Assembly (NCBI GenBank): GCA_965215165.1
Contig: CBDCCX010000006.1
Coordinates: 434,001-498,000 of the forward strand
DNA from: JANQRZ01 sp965215165
GTDB lineage: Bacteria > Bacteroidota > Rhodothermia > Rhodothermales > JANQRZ01
Length of the DNA: 64,000 nt
Reading direction: 5' to 3'
In this document: piece by piece, positions 50,118 through 61,055 of the stretch
Numbering within the stretch: the first letter of the stretch is position 1
Layout of the letters: each line of letters begins with the position of its first letter
Position numbers and translations under genes: made by a program
The notes under the pieces: model-generated
Database searches by the model: none
The model's input: only the letters and a program-made list of their open reading frames with translations
What the model was told of the DNA's origin: nothing

Positions 50118-51349
50118 TGCTGCACCTCCTTACGCGCACCGACTTGTTAGATCTAATCGCTGGGGGTGAAAACTCCGGCGTCGAGTTCAAGCGAGACGAC
50201 ATCAATCCCAGAGACCTCGCGAAAGAACTCGTAGCGCTCGTCAATCTCGCAGGCGGTCGCGTTCTACTAGGTGTCGAAGATGATAGGTCGATTAGCGGGC
50301 TGACTCGAACGCCTGAAGAGGTTGAGGAGTGGGTCATGAATGTCTGCCGCACACTGGTTCGGCCTGGGCTCATCCCTTTCTTCCAGATTGTGCCGGACGT
50401 TGAGCCGGGCAGGTCAGTAGCGGTCGTTCAGGTTGACCGTGGATGGACGGTTCATCATCGCTGGTTCAACAATCGGCCGTTCTATTTCATCCGTGTCGGA
50501 ACGGAGAGTCGAGAGATGGATCAGCCCGAGCTTGAGCGGCTCTTCCAGCAACGAGGATCGTTCCGGGTTGAAATACGGCCTGTGCCAGGCTCTCGGCTGG
50601 AAGAACTCGACCTCGGCAGACTCCGGGACTATTTCAGCCGAGTTCGGCAGCAGGAGACGCCAGAATTGGAAGACGCATCCGCGTGGCAGCAACTGCTACT
50701 CAACACCGAGATCATGGTGGAGGGCGATGAGCCGTTTTGCTCGGTTGCAGGTTTGTTGCTGTTCGGGCGAGATCCGAACCGCTTCCTGCCTCAAGCTGGA
50801 ATCACAGCCGTCGTGTATCCAGGTAGAGAGAAAGAATTGACTACACCGACTGTTATCCGTGGCCCGCTCATTAGCCTGTTTCAAGAAAGATCTGCTAGTC
50901 CTGAGATCATTGAGCCGGGTGTGATTGATCGAGCGATGAGCTTTCTGGAGCGTAGTGTGACAGATGGAGAGCAACTCGCCGAAGGGGCGTTGCGAGTCAA
51001 CCGTTGGCACTACCCGCGGGAAGCGCTGCGAGAGGCTATTGTCAACGCTGTCGCTCACCGGGATTACCTTCTCGCTGCTACAGACATTGAACTCGCTGTT
51101 TACTCGGATCGCATCGAGATCATCTCACCGGGGCGACTTCCCAACGGTATTACCCCTGAGCGAATGCGGACTGGATGTCGTGCGGCTCGGAATCAACTCC
51201 TCAAGGACACGTTGCGTGACTACGGCTACATGGAACATGTAGGCTTAGGCGTTCCGCGTAAGATTGTGCGACTGATGCGAGAGCTCAATGAGTCAGAGCC
51301 TGATCTCATCGAGGAGGGTGAGCGTTTCACCATCCGTCTATGGAGATAG
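50117..51349 (+). CDS. AlbA_2/Schlafen-like domain ATP-binding protein
   Basis: 410 residues from the ATG at 50117, whose first base is the last base of the upstream TGA. The N-terminal AlbA_2 (Schlafen AAA_4) domain has GENSGVEFKRDDI and AKELVALVNLAGGRVLLGVEDDRSISGL. The C-terminal COG2865-type HATPase-like domain has HYPREALREAIVNAVAHRDY, VYSDRIEIISPGRLPNGI and GYMEHVGLGVPRKI. Such proteins bind nucleic acid and act as regulators or, paired with ATPases, as parts of phage-defence modules. With the PHP-ATPase it forms a two-gene operon, the entire cargo of the uvrA island. Confidence 0.82.
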   Translation: MLHLLTRTDLLDLIAGGENSGVEFKRDDINPRDLAKELVALVNLAGGRVLLGVEDDRSISGLTRTPEEVEEWVMNVCRTLVRPGLIPFFQIVPDVEPGRSVAVVQVDRGWTVHHRWFNNRPFYFIRVGTESREMDQPELERLFQQRGSFRVEIRPVPGSRLEELDLGRLRDYFSRVRQQETPELEDASAWQQLLLNTEIMVEGDEPFCSVAGLLLFGRDPNRFLPQAGITAVVYPGREKELTTPTVIRGPLISLFQERSASPEIIEPGVIDRAMSFLERSVTDGEQLAEGALRVNRWHYPREALREAIVNAVAHRDYLLAATDIELAVYSDRIEIISPGRLPNGITPERMRTGCRAARNQLLKDTLRDYGYMEHVGLGVPRKIVRLMRELNESEPDLIEEGERFTIRLWR

Positions 51350-51354
51350 AGACC

Positions 51355-51732
51355 GTCTCCACTTCGAGGACATCCGTCACCTGCTGCGCGTGCTCCAGGC
51401 GCTCGTCGAGAAGGGCAACACGGTGCTCGTGATCGAGCACAACACGGACGTCATGAAGGTCGCCGATCACGTCATCGACCTAGGCCCCGACGGCGGCGAG
51501 GCCGGCGGGCACCTCCTCTTCGCCGGTACCCCGGAGCAGCTCGCCGAGACCGACACCCCGACGGCCGCGTTCGTCGCCGAGGAGCTAGCCCGAAGCGCGG
51601 ACGCCCACGGCGGCGATGGTTCGGCTTCGCTCACCACAGGCTCCGCGGCCGTGGACCTCGACGACCTGACGGGCGACGACGAGCCGGAGGAAGACGAGGT
51701 CGAGGAGGAGCCGGAGGAGGAAGGCGAGGCCG
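51355..51732 (+). repeat. uvrA 3'-end repeat, copy 2 (orphan, distal island boundary)
   Basis: A ~378-bp near-identical copy of 46960-47337. It starts abruptly a few bases after the stop of the AlbA_2 gene. The homology edge is at G(C/T)CTCCACTTCGAGGACATC. Confidence 0.93.
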
Positions 51733-51740
51733 TCGCCTGA
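51357..51740 (+). pseudogene. uvrA: uvrA C-terminal fragment (last ~127 codons)
   Basis: The fragment is in frame from LHFEDIRHLLRVLQALVEKGN to an intact stop, ending EEEGEAVA. It lacks the whole upstream ATPase and cannot function as UvrA. One substitution (AET versus AEA at the TPEQLAE site) distinguishes it from the intact gene. Because it borders ordinary downstream sequence, it may be the original uvrA end, with the present uvrA carrying a replacement end brought by the island. Confidence 0.85.
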
Positions 51741-51776
51741 CCCTATCTTTTCTCACAACTCACTTGGGAGGACACG

Positions 51777-52331
51777 ATGCAGACCGAGACCCTCAAGCTC
51801 ACCTACGAAGACTACGCGCTCATCCCCCAGGATGGCCGCCGCCACGAAATCATCGACGGAGAGGAGGTTGTGAGTCCTGCCCCCATCACCAAACATCAGC
51901 GCGTCGTTCTTGAACTCGCGCTCCTCCTCAAACAGCACGTCCGCGAGGACGGGCTGGGCGAGGTGTTCGTCGCGCCGTTCGACGTGCAGCTCTCGGACTA
52001 CGACGTCGTGCAGCCGGACGTGCTCTTCGTCTCCGACGACCGGCTCCGCATGGTGGACGAGGTGAACTGCAAGGGCGCGCCGGACTTGGTCTGCGAGGTC
52101 CTCTCCGAGAGCACGCGCCGGACCGACTTGGTCCGCAAGCGGGCGCTCTATGCACGCTTCGGCGTAGCCGAATACTGGGCGCTCGACCCGGTGATCGACC
52201 AGGTGCAGGTGTTCCGGCCATCCGGGCCGGGTGCCTACGAGCGCGCCGCCGAGCTGCACGCCGGAGCAGGCGACGCACTCTCGACGCCCCTGCTGCCGGG
52301 TCTCGCACTGCCAGTTGCCGACCTGTTCTAG
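51777..52331 (+). CDS. Uma2 family (DUF820) putative endonuclease
   Basis: 184 residues. LTYEDYALIPQDGRRHEIIDGEEVVSPAPITKHQRV opens the Uma2 fold, and the PD-(D/E)xK-like core is DVVQPDVLFVSDDRL...GAPDLVCEVLSESTRRTDLVRKRALYARFGVAEYW (D, E-V-L, K). Uma2 proteins are restriction-endonuclease-like, multiply in many genomes and have no settled function. The gene starts 36 bases after the orphan uvrA end. Confidence 0.85.
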   Translation: MQTETLKLTYEDYALIPQDGRRHEIIDGEEVVSPAPITKHQRVVLELALLLKQHVREDGLGEVFVAPFDVQLSDYDVVQPDVLFVSDDRLRMVDEVNCKGAPDLVCEVLSESTRRTDLVRKRALYARFGVAEYWALDPVIDQVQVFRPSGPGAYERAAELHAGAGDALSTPLLPGLALPVADLF

Positions 52332-52372
52332 TGCCAGAGCTTCTGGTGCTGGAGTGGCTAGTGCCAGAGTGG

Positions 52373-53230
52373 CTAGCGCTGGAACATGGTCTTGGCGATG
52401 AACCACACGTTCTCCTTGCGCTCGCGCAGCCGCCGGGTGAAGTACGGCCCCCACTCGGTGCCGTAGGGGACGTAGACGCGGACGTTGTAGCCCTCGGCGA
52501 CGAGCGCGCGCTGCGTCTCGGGACGGAGGCCGTAGAGCATCTGGAACTCGAAGGCGTCTTTGTCGATCCCTTCCGAGCGGACGAACGTCTTGACCGACTC
52601 GATCAGCTCGTCATCGTGCGTGGCGATGCCGGGGTAGCGGCCCTCGGTGATGAGCTGGCGCGCGAGGTGCTTGAAGTTGGTCCGGATCTCCGGCATCGTC
52701 TGGTAGGCGATCTCCGGCGGTTCCTTGTAGGCCCCCTTGCAGAGCCGGACGCGGGCCTTCAGCTCGCACATCCGCGCCACGTCCTTCGCGGTCCGGTGGA
52801 GGTAAGCTTGGAGGACGGTCCCGACGTGCTCCGGGTAGTGCGGGTAGACTTCCTCTAGGATGCTGAGGGTCACCGGCGTGAGGTCGGAGCCCTCCATGTC
52901 GAGCCGGACGAAGGCCCCAAGCTGGTGCGCTTCGTCGAGGACGCGGCGGAGGTTCATCAGGCAGAAGTCGCGGTCGATGCGCTGCCCGATCATCGAGAGC
53001 TTGATCGAGATGTTGGGCGGCAGCTCCGTCTCCTCGGAGGCTAGGATGCGCAGGATGCGGATGTACTCGACGGCGTAGCCCTCGGCCTGGGCGCGGTCGG
53101 CGACGTCCTCGCCGAGCAGGTCGAGCGTGACCAGGAGGCCGTCGGCGCGGAGGTCGCGGACGGCGGGGAGCGCGGCGTCGAGCGTCTCGCCGGCGACGAA
53201 CCGGCGGGCGAGGGCGTAGGGTAGCTTCAT
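52373..53230 (-). CDS. Proline dehydrogenase (monofunctional)
   Basis: 285 residues of a (beta/alpha)8 ProDH domain: NISIKLSMIGQRID, GAFVRLDMEGSDLTPVTLSIL, VLQAYLHRTAKDV, VRLCKGAYKEP, GIATHDDELIE and the C-terminal FEFQMLYGLRPETQ...VRVYVPYGTEWGPYFTRRLRER, which carry the FAD- and proline-binding residues. It oxidises proline to pyrroline-5-carboxylate. The short length matches monofunctional enzymes. The 41 bases between it and the Uma2 gene hold a small CCAGA-GCT-TCTGG hairpin that could serve as a shared terminator. Confidence 0.93.
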   Translation of the reverse strand: MKLPYALARRFVAGETLDAALPAVRDLRADGLLVTLDLLGEDVADRAQAEGYAVEYIRILRILASEETELPPNISIKLSMIGQRIDRDFCLMNLRRVLDEAHQLGAFVRLDMEGSDLTPVTLSILEEVYPHYPEHVGTVLQAYLHRTAKDVARMCELKARVRLCKGAYKEPPEIAYQTMPEIRTNFKHLARQLITEGRYPGIATHDDELIESVKTFVRSEGIDKDAFEFQMLYGLRPETQRALVAEGYNVRVYVPYGTEWGPYFTRRLRERKENVWFIAKTMFQR

Positions 53231-53580
53231 GGAGGTCGAAGGGCGGGAGGGGAGCGGCCTAATCTAGCGCGCGACACTCACCCGAAGGAGGACGAGCGCA
53301 GAGGTGAGCGCGCGGCGGAGGAGCAACGCAGCCGAGCGCCGGTGGGTTCGGAGGCGGCGCGTATCTTGCCCGCAGCAGACCGGTCCAGCGCCAGCGCCCG
53401 TCGCGGTAACGTAACGCAGGCGTGACAGATAGGGCACGGAATCTGCTGACGTAGGCGAGACCCTCTCCCGCGCGCGTAGTGAGCGCGGAGGCGTCGCTCC
53501 AACGCCTGCGTCTCGTTCGTTTCGGAACGTGGGTAGGGCCTTCCTACTCGCTCCGTTCTCTTCCCCCAACCGCTGCTCTC
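53231..53580. other. Divergent intergenic region with promoter-like motif
   Basis: The spacer between divergently transcribed proline dehydrogenase and the hybrid kinase. It contains TATCTTGCC at 53362-53370 on the plus strand, a candidate kinase promoter. The minus-strand TAGATTAGG near 53258-53266 may serve proline dehydrogenase. An in-frame GTG at 53479 would extend the kinase into this region, but the encoded residues look non-coding. Confidence 0.4.
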
Positions 53581-56283
<2,703 letters not shown>

Positions 56284-56301
56284 CAGAGGTCCGGAAGCCG
56301 T

Positions 56302-56310
56302 TATCTTTCC
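56302..56310 (+). promoter_or_regulatory. TATCTTTCC promoter-like element upstream of pdxH
   Basis: It lies 25 bases before the pdxH start in the short spacer after the kinase gene. It matches the recurrent TAtCTT(G/T)CC element of the window. Prediction only. Confidence 0.4.
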
Positions 56311-56334
56311 GGCTCCCCTACCTCCCGCCCGCCG

Positions 56335-56988
56335 ATGCTTGACCTCGCTGCCCTCCGCCGGAGCTACACCCGCGCCGGCCTCGCCGAGCGCGACGCCGCT
56401 GCCGACCCGGTCCGCTTCTTCGAGCGCTGGCTGGACGAGGCCCTCGAGGCGGAGGTCGCCGAGCCGAATGCGATGACGCTGGCGACGGTCGGAGCCGACG
56501 GGCAGCCTGCTGCGCGCATCGTGCTGCTCAAGCACGTCGACGCGCACGGGTTCGTGTTCTACACCAACTACGAGAGCCGCAAGGCGCAGGACCTCGCGGC
56601 CCATCCGCGCGCCGCGCTCGCGTTCTGGTGGGAGCCGCTGGAGCGGCAGGTCCGCATCGAAGGACGGGTCGAGAAGGTCAGCGCGGCCGAGTCGGACGTG
56701 TACTTCGGCAGCCGGCCGCGCGGTAGCCGCCTCGGCGCGTGGGCCTCGGACCAGAGCCGCCCGATCCCGAACCGCGCGGTGCTGGAGGAGCGCCTCGCCG
56801 CGCTCGAAGCGGAGTACCCTGGCGAGGACGTGCCGCGCCCGCCGCATTGGGGCGGGTTCCGCGTCGTACCGGCCCGGATCGAGTTCTGGCAGGGCCGCCC
56901 GAGCCGCCTCCACGACCGTCTCGCCTACGCCCGCACCGGCGACGCCCGCACCGGCGACGCCTGGACGATCGAGCGCCTCGCTCCGTAA
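56335..56988 (+). CDS. pdxH: Pyridoxamine 5'-phosphate oxidase
   Basis: 217 residues: PNAMTLATVGADGQPAARIVLLKHVDAHGFVFYTNYESRKAQDL, WEPLERQVRIEGRVEKV, SRPRGSRLGAWASDQS and the C-terminal FRVVPARIEFWQGRPSRLHDR are all diagnostic FMN- and substrate-binding motifs. It makes pyridoxal 5'-phosphate. Near the C-terminus a short tandem repeat of the codons for RTGDA inserts TGDARTGDAWTIERLAP between the last strand residues. Confidence 0.96.
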   Translation: MLDLAALRRSYTRAGLAERDAAADPVRFFERWLDEALEAEVAEPNAMTLATVGADGQPAARIVLLKHVDAHGFVFYTNYESRKAQDLAAHPRAALAFWWEPLERQVRIEGRVEKVSAAESDVYFGSRPRGSRLGAWASDQSRPIPNRAVLEERLAALEAEYPGEDVPRPPHWGGFRVVPARIEFWQGRPSRLHDRLAYARTGDARTGDAWTIERLAP

Positions 56989-57005
56989 GACCCCGCCCCG
57001 TACGG

Positions 57006-57911
57006 CTAGACCTCCGCCTCCGGCGTGTAGTCCGGGCCGACGGCCACGCGGAGGGCACCGGGCACCACCTCGAATGTCGTCGGGTCGTTCGTGTGGAGCT
57101 CGCCGTCCACGTTGAACCACATCCCCGGCCGGGACTCGACGCGGACGCGGCGCGCGCGGCGGAAGAGGATGTGCTCGCTGTCGAGATAGTCCCCGGCGAG
57201 GGCGCGCGCGGCCAACGCGGTCAGGGCCGCCGCCGAGCAGTCCTTGACGATCACCACGTCGAGCAGCCCGTCCTCGGGATTGGCGCGCGGCGCGGCCGGA
57301 CGGCCTCCCCCCGCCGTGCGTCCGTTCGCCACGATCACGTTGAGGGCCTCTACGCGCTCCGGCTCCTCCTCGTCCCACGTGATCAGGGTCTCGTACTCGT
57401 CCATGTTCGGGAGCGCCTTCGCCGTGCCGACGAGGTAGGCGAAGGGCCCCCACGTCGCCTTCAACTCGTCCGTCATCGCCTCGTCGAGCGTGCCGGTGAA
57501 GCCACCGCCGCAGACGTTCGCGGCGTACGCCGTCTTGTCGGCTCCCTCGACGCGGATCAGGTCGATCGGGCGTCGGGTGCCGTGGAGCGCCACCTCAAAC
57601 GCCTCGCCGGGGTCCTCCGGCAGGGCGAGCGTGCGGGCGAGGTCGTTGCCCGTCCCGAGCGGAATGATGCCGAGCGCCGGGCCGAAGTCTGGAGCGAGCC
57701 CATTGATGATCTCGTTTATCGTTCCATCGCCTCCGGCGGCGATCACCAAGTCGTAGTCCTGCTCGGCGGCCTCAGCCGCGAGGCGGCAGCCGTGGCCGGC
57801 CTCGTCGCAGACCATTAGGTCGACGAAGCGGGCCGGGCGGAGCGCCTCGCGGAGGACGTCGGCGTCGCCGGCGCTGCCCGCGTTGGGATTGAGGATGACG
57901 CGTGCTTTCAT
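57006..57911 (-). CDS. Diacylglycerol kinase family lipid kinase (YegS/DgkB-like)
   Basis: 301 residues. ARVILNPNAGSAGDADVLRE opens the fold, with the nucleotide-binding GGDGTINEIINGL, IIPLGTGNDLARTL and the C-terminal metal site motif GRTAGGGRPAAPRANPEDGLLDVVIVKD. It phosphorylates a membrane lipid (diacylglycerol or a sphingoid-type base). It converges with pdxH. Confidence 0.93.
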   Translation of the reverse strand: MKARVILNPNAGSAGDADVLREALRPARFVDLMVCDEAGHGCRLAAEAAEQDYDLVIAAGGDGTINEIINGLAPDFGPALGIIPLGTGNDLARTLALPEDPGEAFEVALHGTRRPIDLIRVEGADKTAYAANVCGGGFTGTLDEAMTDELKATWGPFAYLVGTAKALPNMDEYETLITWDEEEPERVEALNVIVANGRTAGGGRPAAPRANPEDGLLDVVIVKDCSAAALTALAARALAGDYLDSEHILFRRARRVRVESRPGMWFNVDGELHTNDPTTFEVVPGALRVAVGPDYTPEAEV

Positions 57912-57980
57912 AGGAGGAGCCGGCAGAGGGGAGAGGGGCTCCGCTTAAAGCGGGCTAGACCGCTTTCGATCCCGCGCGTC

Positions 57981-58403
57981 CTACGGAATAGGGTCGAGCA
58001 GGAGGGCCTGGAAGCCGGCCTGCCGGAAGTGCGCGTCGGCAGTGAGGGCCACCCGCAGGTCGCGCTCGCGCATCACCACGAACGAGATGCAGTCCACCAG
58101 GCCCCACTCTTTGTCCGGCCGGTCGCGGAAAAGGGCAAAGCCCTGATCGAATAACTCCGGCGTGAGCGGCACGACTTCCACGGCGGAAACCTGCTCCAGA
58201 GTAGATACCGCTTCTACGAACCCGCGCCGGAAGCGGCGGCCTGCCAGCGCATTGCCGACCTCCAGCAAGACAGCGTGGGTGGTGACAAAGCGTGCGCGGT
58301 GCTCTTCCAGGTGTCGCTGCCAGCCCAGCGCGGACCCGTGGTACTGATCTGCTGCCGAGGCGAGCGCGATGAGGTGAGAGGCGTCAAGGAAGGCCTCATT
58401 CAT
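57981..58403 (-). CDS. PIN domain toxin (VapC-like)
   Basis: 140 residues. The PIN acidic residues appear in FLDASHLIALASAADQYH (Asp), VLLEVGNAL (Glu), EWGLVDCISFVVMRER (Asp) and ALTADAHFRQAGF (Asp). It is a predicted Mg-dependent RNase. The antitoxin gene immediately upstream overlaps its start by 8 bases. Confidence 0.87.
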   Translation of the reverse strand: MNEAFLDASHLIALASAADQYHGSALGWQRHLEEHRARFVTTHAVLLEVGNALAGRRFRRGFVEAVSTLEQVSAVEVVPLTPELFDQGFALFRDRPDKEWGLVDCISFVVMRERDLRVALTADAHFRQAGFQALLLDPIP

Positions 58404-58656
58404 CGGGATGCTTTCGCTTACCCGTCAGATAGTCATCTAGGTTCTCCGCCCAGTCCGGTGGGCCTTCAAACTGGAGGGACTCCAAAACACGAAAGAAGGA
58501 ATACGGCTCGCCGAGCTCGATCTCTTCGCTGGCCTCCGGTTCGTCCGCCTCCAGTGTGGGTTCGTCCACCGTCAGGCGCACGCGCGCGCCCCGGGCGAGG
58601 GCGAGCGGTTTGTCGGGGCGGAGCACTTCGCCGTCGTAGGTCGCGTGGATCGTCAT
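58396..58656 (-). CDS. AF2212/DUF104-like antitoxin
   Basis: 86 residues from the ATG at 58656. MTIHATYDGEVLRPDKPLALARGARVRLTVDEP is the beta-rich N-terminus typical of AF2212-like (DUF104) antitoxins, followed by an acidic linker and a C-terminal PPDWAENLDDYLTGKRKH, which likely wraps the toxin. It forms an antitoxin-toxin operon with the PIN gene. The family is different from the pair behind rpoC. Confidence 0.78.
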   Translation of the reverse strand: MTIHATYDGEVLRPDKPLALARGARVRLTVDEPTLEADEPEASEEIELGEPYSFFRVLESLQFEGPPDWAENLDDYLTGKRKHPDE

Positions 58657-58746
58657 GGCCGGAGTCGGCAAGTGGAAGGCTTCGACGCCGGTCAGGGGGC
58701 GAGGTTCGGTCGGTCGAGAAATGAACCGTCCAATCGGTGTGGGTTT

Positions 58747-58754
58747 TATCTTGC
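58747..58754 (+). promoter_or_regulatory. TATCTTGC promoter-like element upstream of the lipoprotein at 58792
   Basis: It lies 38 bases before the start codon. It is the same element as at 842, 53362, 56302 and 62734. Confidence 0.4.
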
Positions 58755-58791
58755 TGGCTCACCGTTCGTAATCGCCTACCGCTTGACACCA

Positions 58792-59208
58792 ATGCTCAGA
58801 CAGCTTTTGCTTTTTCCGCTCTGCCTCGCCCTCTGCACGGTCGCGCTTGTCGGCTGCGATTCCAATGACGAGGACGACCGCAGTGTCCTCGGACGGTGGG
58901 AGGTCACCGACGACGAGATCGGGACGGTCTATGCCAACATCTCCGCGTCCAGGTTCGTCTCCCACGTGCTCCTCGACTTCGACGACCCCGGCATCGAGGA
59001 CTGCTTCATCATGAACACCTCCGAGGTCGTTGACCGCGACGGCGACGAGTGGACCCTCCGCGTCAGCGACGGGCCGGACGAGGACGAGACGGTCACGATC
59101 TCGATCCGACGCGACGGCGACTTCCTTGAGGTCGTCGGCGAGGACGGCGAAGTGCAGCGCCTCGAACGCAGCACGCGGACAGACTTCTCGCCCGAGTGTG
59201 ACTTCTGA
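58792..59208 (+). CDS. Small lipoprotein of unknown function
   Basis: 138 residues from the ATG at 58792. The signal peptide LLLFPLCLALCTVALVGC has a lipobox (LVGC). It is followed by an Asp-rich linker (DSNDEDD) and a beta-strand-rich domain (GRWEVTDDEIGTVYANIS...WTLRVSDGPDEDETVTISIRRDGDFLEVVGEDGEV), lipocalin-like in pattern. No family recognised. A strong hairpin follows the stop. Confidence 0.65.
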   Translation: MLRQLLLFPLCLALCTVALVGCDSNDEDDRSVLGRWEVTDDEIGTVYANISASRFVSHVLLDFDDPGIEDCFIMNTSEVVDRDGDEWTLRVSDGPDEDETVTISIRRDGDFLEVVGEDGEVQRLERSTRTDFSPECDF

Positions 59209-59231
59209 ACCAGCGGTGCCGCCAAGCACGA

Positions 59232-59261
59232 CGGGGTCGGCGCACCGCTGCGCCGACCCCG
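59232..59261. terminator. Bidirectional terminator hairpin
   Basis: CGGGGTCGGCGCA (59232-59244) and TGCGCCGACCCCG (59249-59261) form a perfect 13-bp stem with a 4-nt loop, followed by CTTCTTTCC. It lies between the converging lipoprotein and HMG-CoA reductase genes, so it can end both transcripts. Confidence 0.8.
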
Positions 59262-59284
59262 CTTCTTTCCTACCCCGACTTGGT

Positions 59285-60832
59285 CTAGCGGTTGCGGCCG
59301 TACTGCTCGTGGCTCGACACCCAGTCGTGCGACGAGATCGCCGAGCCGAGCGAGATCTCGCCGGCCAGCACCACGCCGGCGACGATCTCGGCGAGCTTGC
59401 GGACCTTGCCCTGGCCCACGCAGCCGAGCATCTGGAGGCACTCCTGCTGCGTCGCCCCGCCGGTGCCGCCGCCGTAGGTCGCCACGATGAGCGACGGGAT
59501 GGTGATCGACATGTAGAGGTCGTCCTCCGGCGTCATCTCGCAGTAGAGCAGCGCCGCCGAGGACTCGGCGACGTTCGCGACGTCCTGCCCGGTGGCGATG
59601 AACATAGCCGTGATGCCGTTGGGCGAGTGGAGGCCGTTGTTGTTGGCCCCGGAGAGGATCGAGCCGATGCCGGCGGCGATGCCCCAGTGGTAGTAGAGGC
59701 TCTGGGGCTCGACGCGCATGTGCTGGCGCAGCACCTCGGCCTTGATGGTGCACTCAGCGGTGACGCGCTTGCCGCGGGTCCGCATGATGTTGACCTGGCT
59801 GGCCTTCTTGTCGGTGGCGAAGTTGGACTCGAGGTAGAACCGCCGGATGGTGTCGTTGGTGTCCAGGATCCACGAGCACGCGGCGAAGGTCGCGCGGCCG
59901 ACCATGTTCTGCCCGGCGGCGTCGCCGGTGGAGAAGTTGAAGCGGCAGAAGGCGAACTTGTTGGAGAGGTAGGTGTCGATGAAGAGCAGCTTGCCGACGC
60001 TCGTCGTCCCCTCGGCGGCCTCGCGGATGGGGTCCATGTTGTCCGAGAGCCACTGCTTGAAGTCGCGCGCCTCGCGCGCCGACTCGAAGATGAAGACCGG
60101 CGCGCGCTGCATGCAGTCGTCCGAGACCGTGCATTTGACCCCGCCCGAGAGGTTGAGCACCTTCATGCCGCGGTTGTAGCTGGCGACGAGCGTGCCCTCG
60201 GTGGTCGCCATCGGGACGAGGAAGTCGCCCTGGGCGTGCTCGCCGTTGACGCGCAGCGGCCCGGCGATGCCGAGCGGGATCTGGGCGACGCCGACGAAGC
60301 TCTCGACGTTGCCCTGGAGCGCGTGCGGGTCGAACGAGTAGTGCCCCACGTGCTCGATCGCCATGTCGCTGAAGTCCTCGACGAAGCGCTGCCGCGCGGC
60401 GATGGCCTCCTCCGAGTAGTCGTCCTCGTCGTCGCGCGGGATGCGGGCCTGGTCGCGGTCCAGAGGCTGGCGGATGGCGTCGCGGACCTCGAAGTGGAGG
60501 TCGCCGAAGCCGGCGGCGCGGTAGCCGATGGTGAGGTCGTAGCTGCCCTCGTCGAGCTTCATCCCGTTGACGTCGACGTGCATCGTGCCGCGCAGCGGGA
60601 ACGCGAGCGGGTGCGCCTCCGAGAGGTCGGCGGGCCCCAGCGTCGTGCCGTCGCCGAGCGTGAGCGTGATGGCCTCGGGCGCGACGCGCTCGTCGCCGAT
60701 GGTGATCTCCTCCAGCCCCGTCAGCTCGACGTCGGTGAGCCGGTTCTTGAGGGTGAAGCGGACCCCGCCGTTGTGGTTCTGGAGGCTGCCGAAGGTGTAG
60801 AGCTGGCGGAGGACGAGCGACGGGATGTCCAT
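59285..60832 (-). CDS. Hydroxymethylglutaryl-CoA reductase
   Basis: 515 residues from the ATG at 60832. The first ~150 residues form a separate beta-rich domain of unknown family (LYTFGSLQNHNGGVRFTLKNRL...). The HMGR domain follows, with Glu177 in the ENV-equivalent region before QIPLGIAGPL, ATTEGTLVASYNRG, Asp304 in GDAAGQNM, Lys343 in DKKASQVN, GQDVAN (415-420) and His508 near the C-terminus, so all catalytic positions are present. It makes mevalonate from HMG-CoA. Its co-occurrence with the MEP enzyme IspF is notable. An upstream in-frame extension to 60934 lacks family character. Confidence 0.9.
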   Translation of the reverse strand: MDIPSLVLRQLYTFGSLQNHNGGVRFTLKNRLTDVELTGLEEITIGDERVAPEAITLTLGDGTTLGPADLSEAHPLAFPLRGTMHVDVNGMKLDEGSYDLTIGYRAAGFGDLHFEVRDAIRQPLDRDQARIPRDDEDDYSEEAIAARQRFVEDFSDMAIEHVGHYSFDPHALQGNVESFVGVAQIPLGIAGPLRVNGEHAQGDFLVPMATTEGTLVASYNRGMKVLNLSGGVKCTVSDDCMQRAPVFIFESAREARDFKQWLSDNMDPIREAAEGTTSVGKLLFIDTYLSNKFAFCRFNFSTGDAAGQNMVGRATFAACSWILDTNDTIRRFYLESNFATDKKASQVNIMRTRGKRVTAECTIKAEVLRQHMRVEPQSLYYHWGIAAGIGSILSGANNNGLHSPNGITAMFIATGQDVANVAESSAALLYCEMTPEDDLYMSITIPSLIVATYGGGTGGATQQECLQMLGCVGQGKVRKLAEIVAGVVLAGEISLGSAISSHDWVSSHEQYGRNR

Positions 60833-61055
60833 GACGGTAGGGGCAGGAGGAGGAGGGGCGACGGGACAGGATACCAGCGCGCTCCCGGCCTTGTCAATCG
60901 GACTGCGGCCGAGCGGGGCGCGGCCGAGCGCCATGCGATCTTCACCAGGGCGTGACTCTTCCGTGAGGATGCCTGCGTGCGGCGCTAGCTAGGTTGGCAA
61001 CGCTCGGGCTCGGCTCACGCCGCGCTCACCCACTCCTACACACGCACATATCATT

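Noticed and set aside
51288..51740. Open frame starting inside the AlbA_2 gene and continuing into the uvrA fragment
   Set aside because: The first ~23 codons overlap the AlbA_2 gene in another frame. It is an accidental fusion and not a functional UvrA-like protein.
52332..52385. Short direct repeats (GTGCCAGAG..., GAGTGGCTAG) between Uma2 and proline dehydrogenase genes
   Set aside because: Only two or three short imperfect units with a weak hairpin. It can be explained as a terminator region and lacks array character.
56930..56965. Short tandem repeat in the pdxH 3' end
   Set aside because: It is a small in-frame repeat of the codons for RTGDA near the C-terminus and does not disturb conserved residues.
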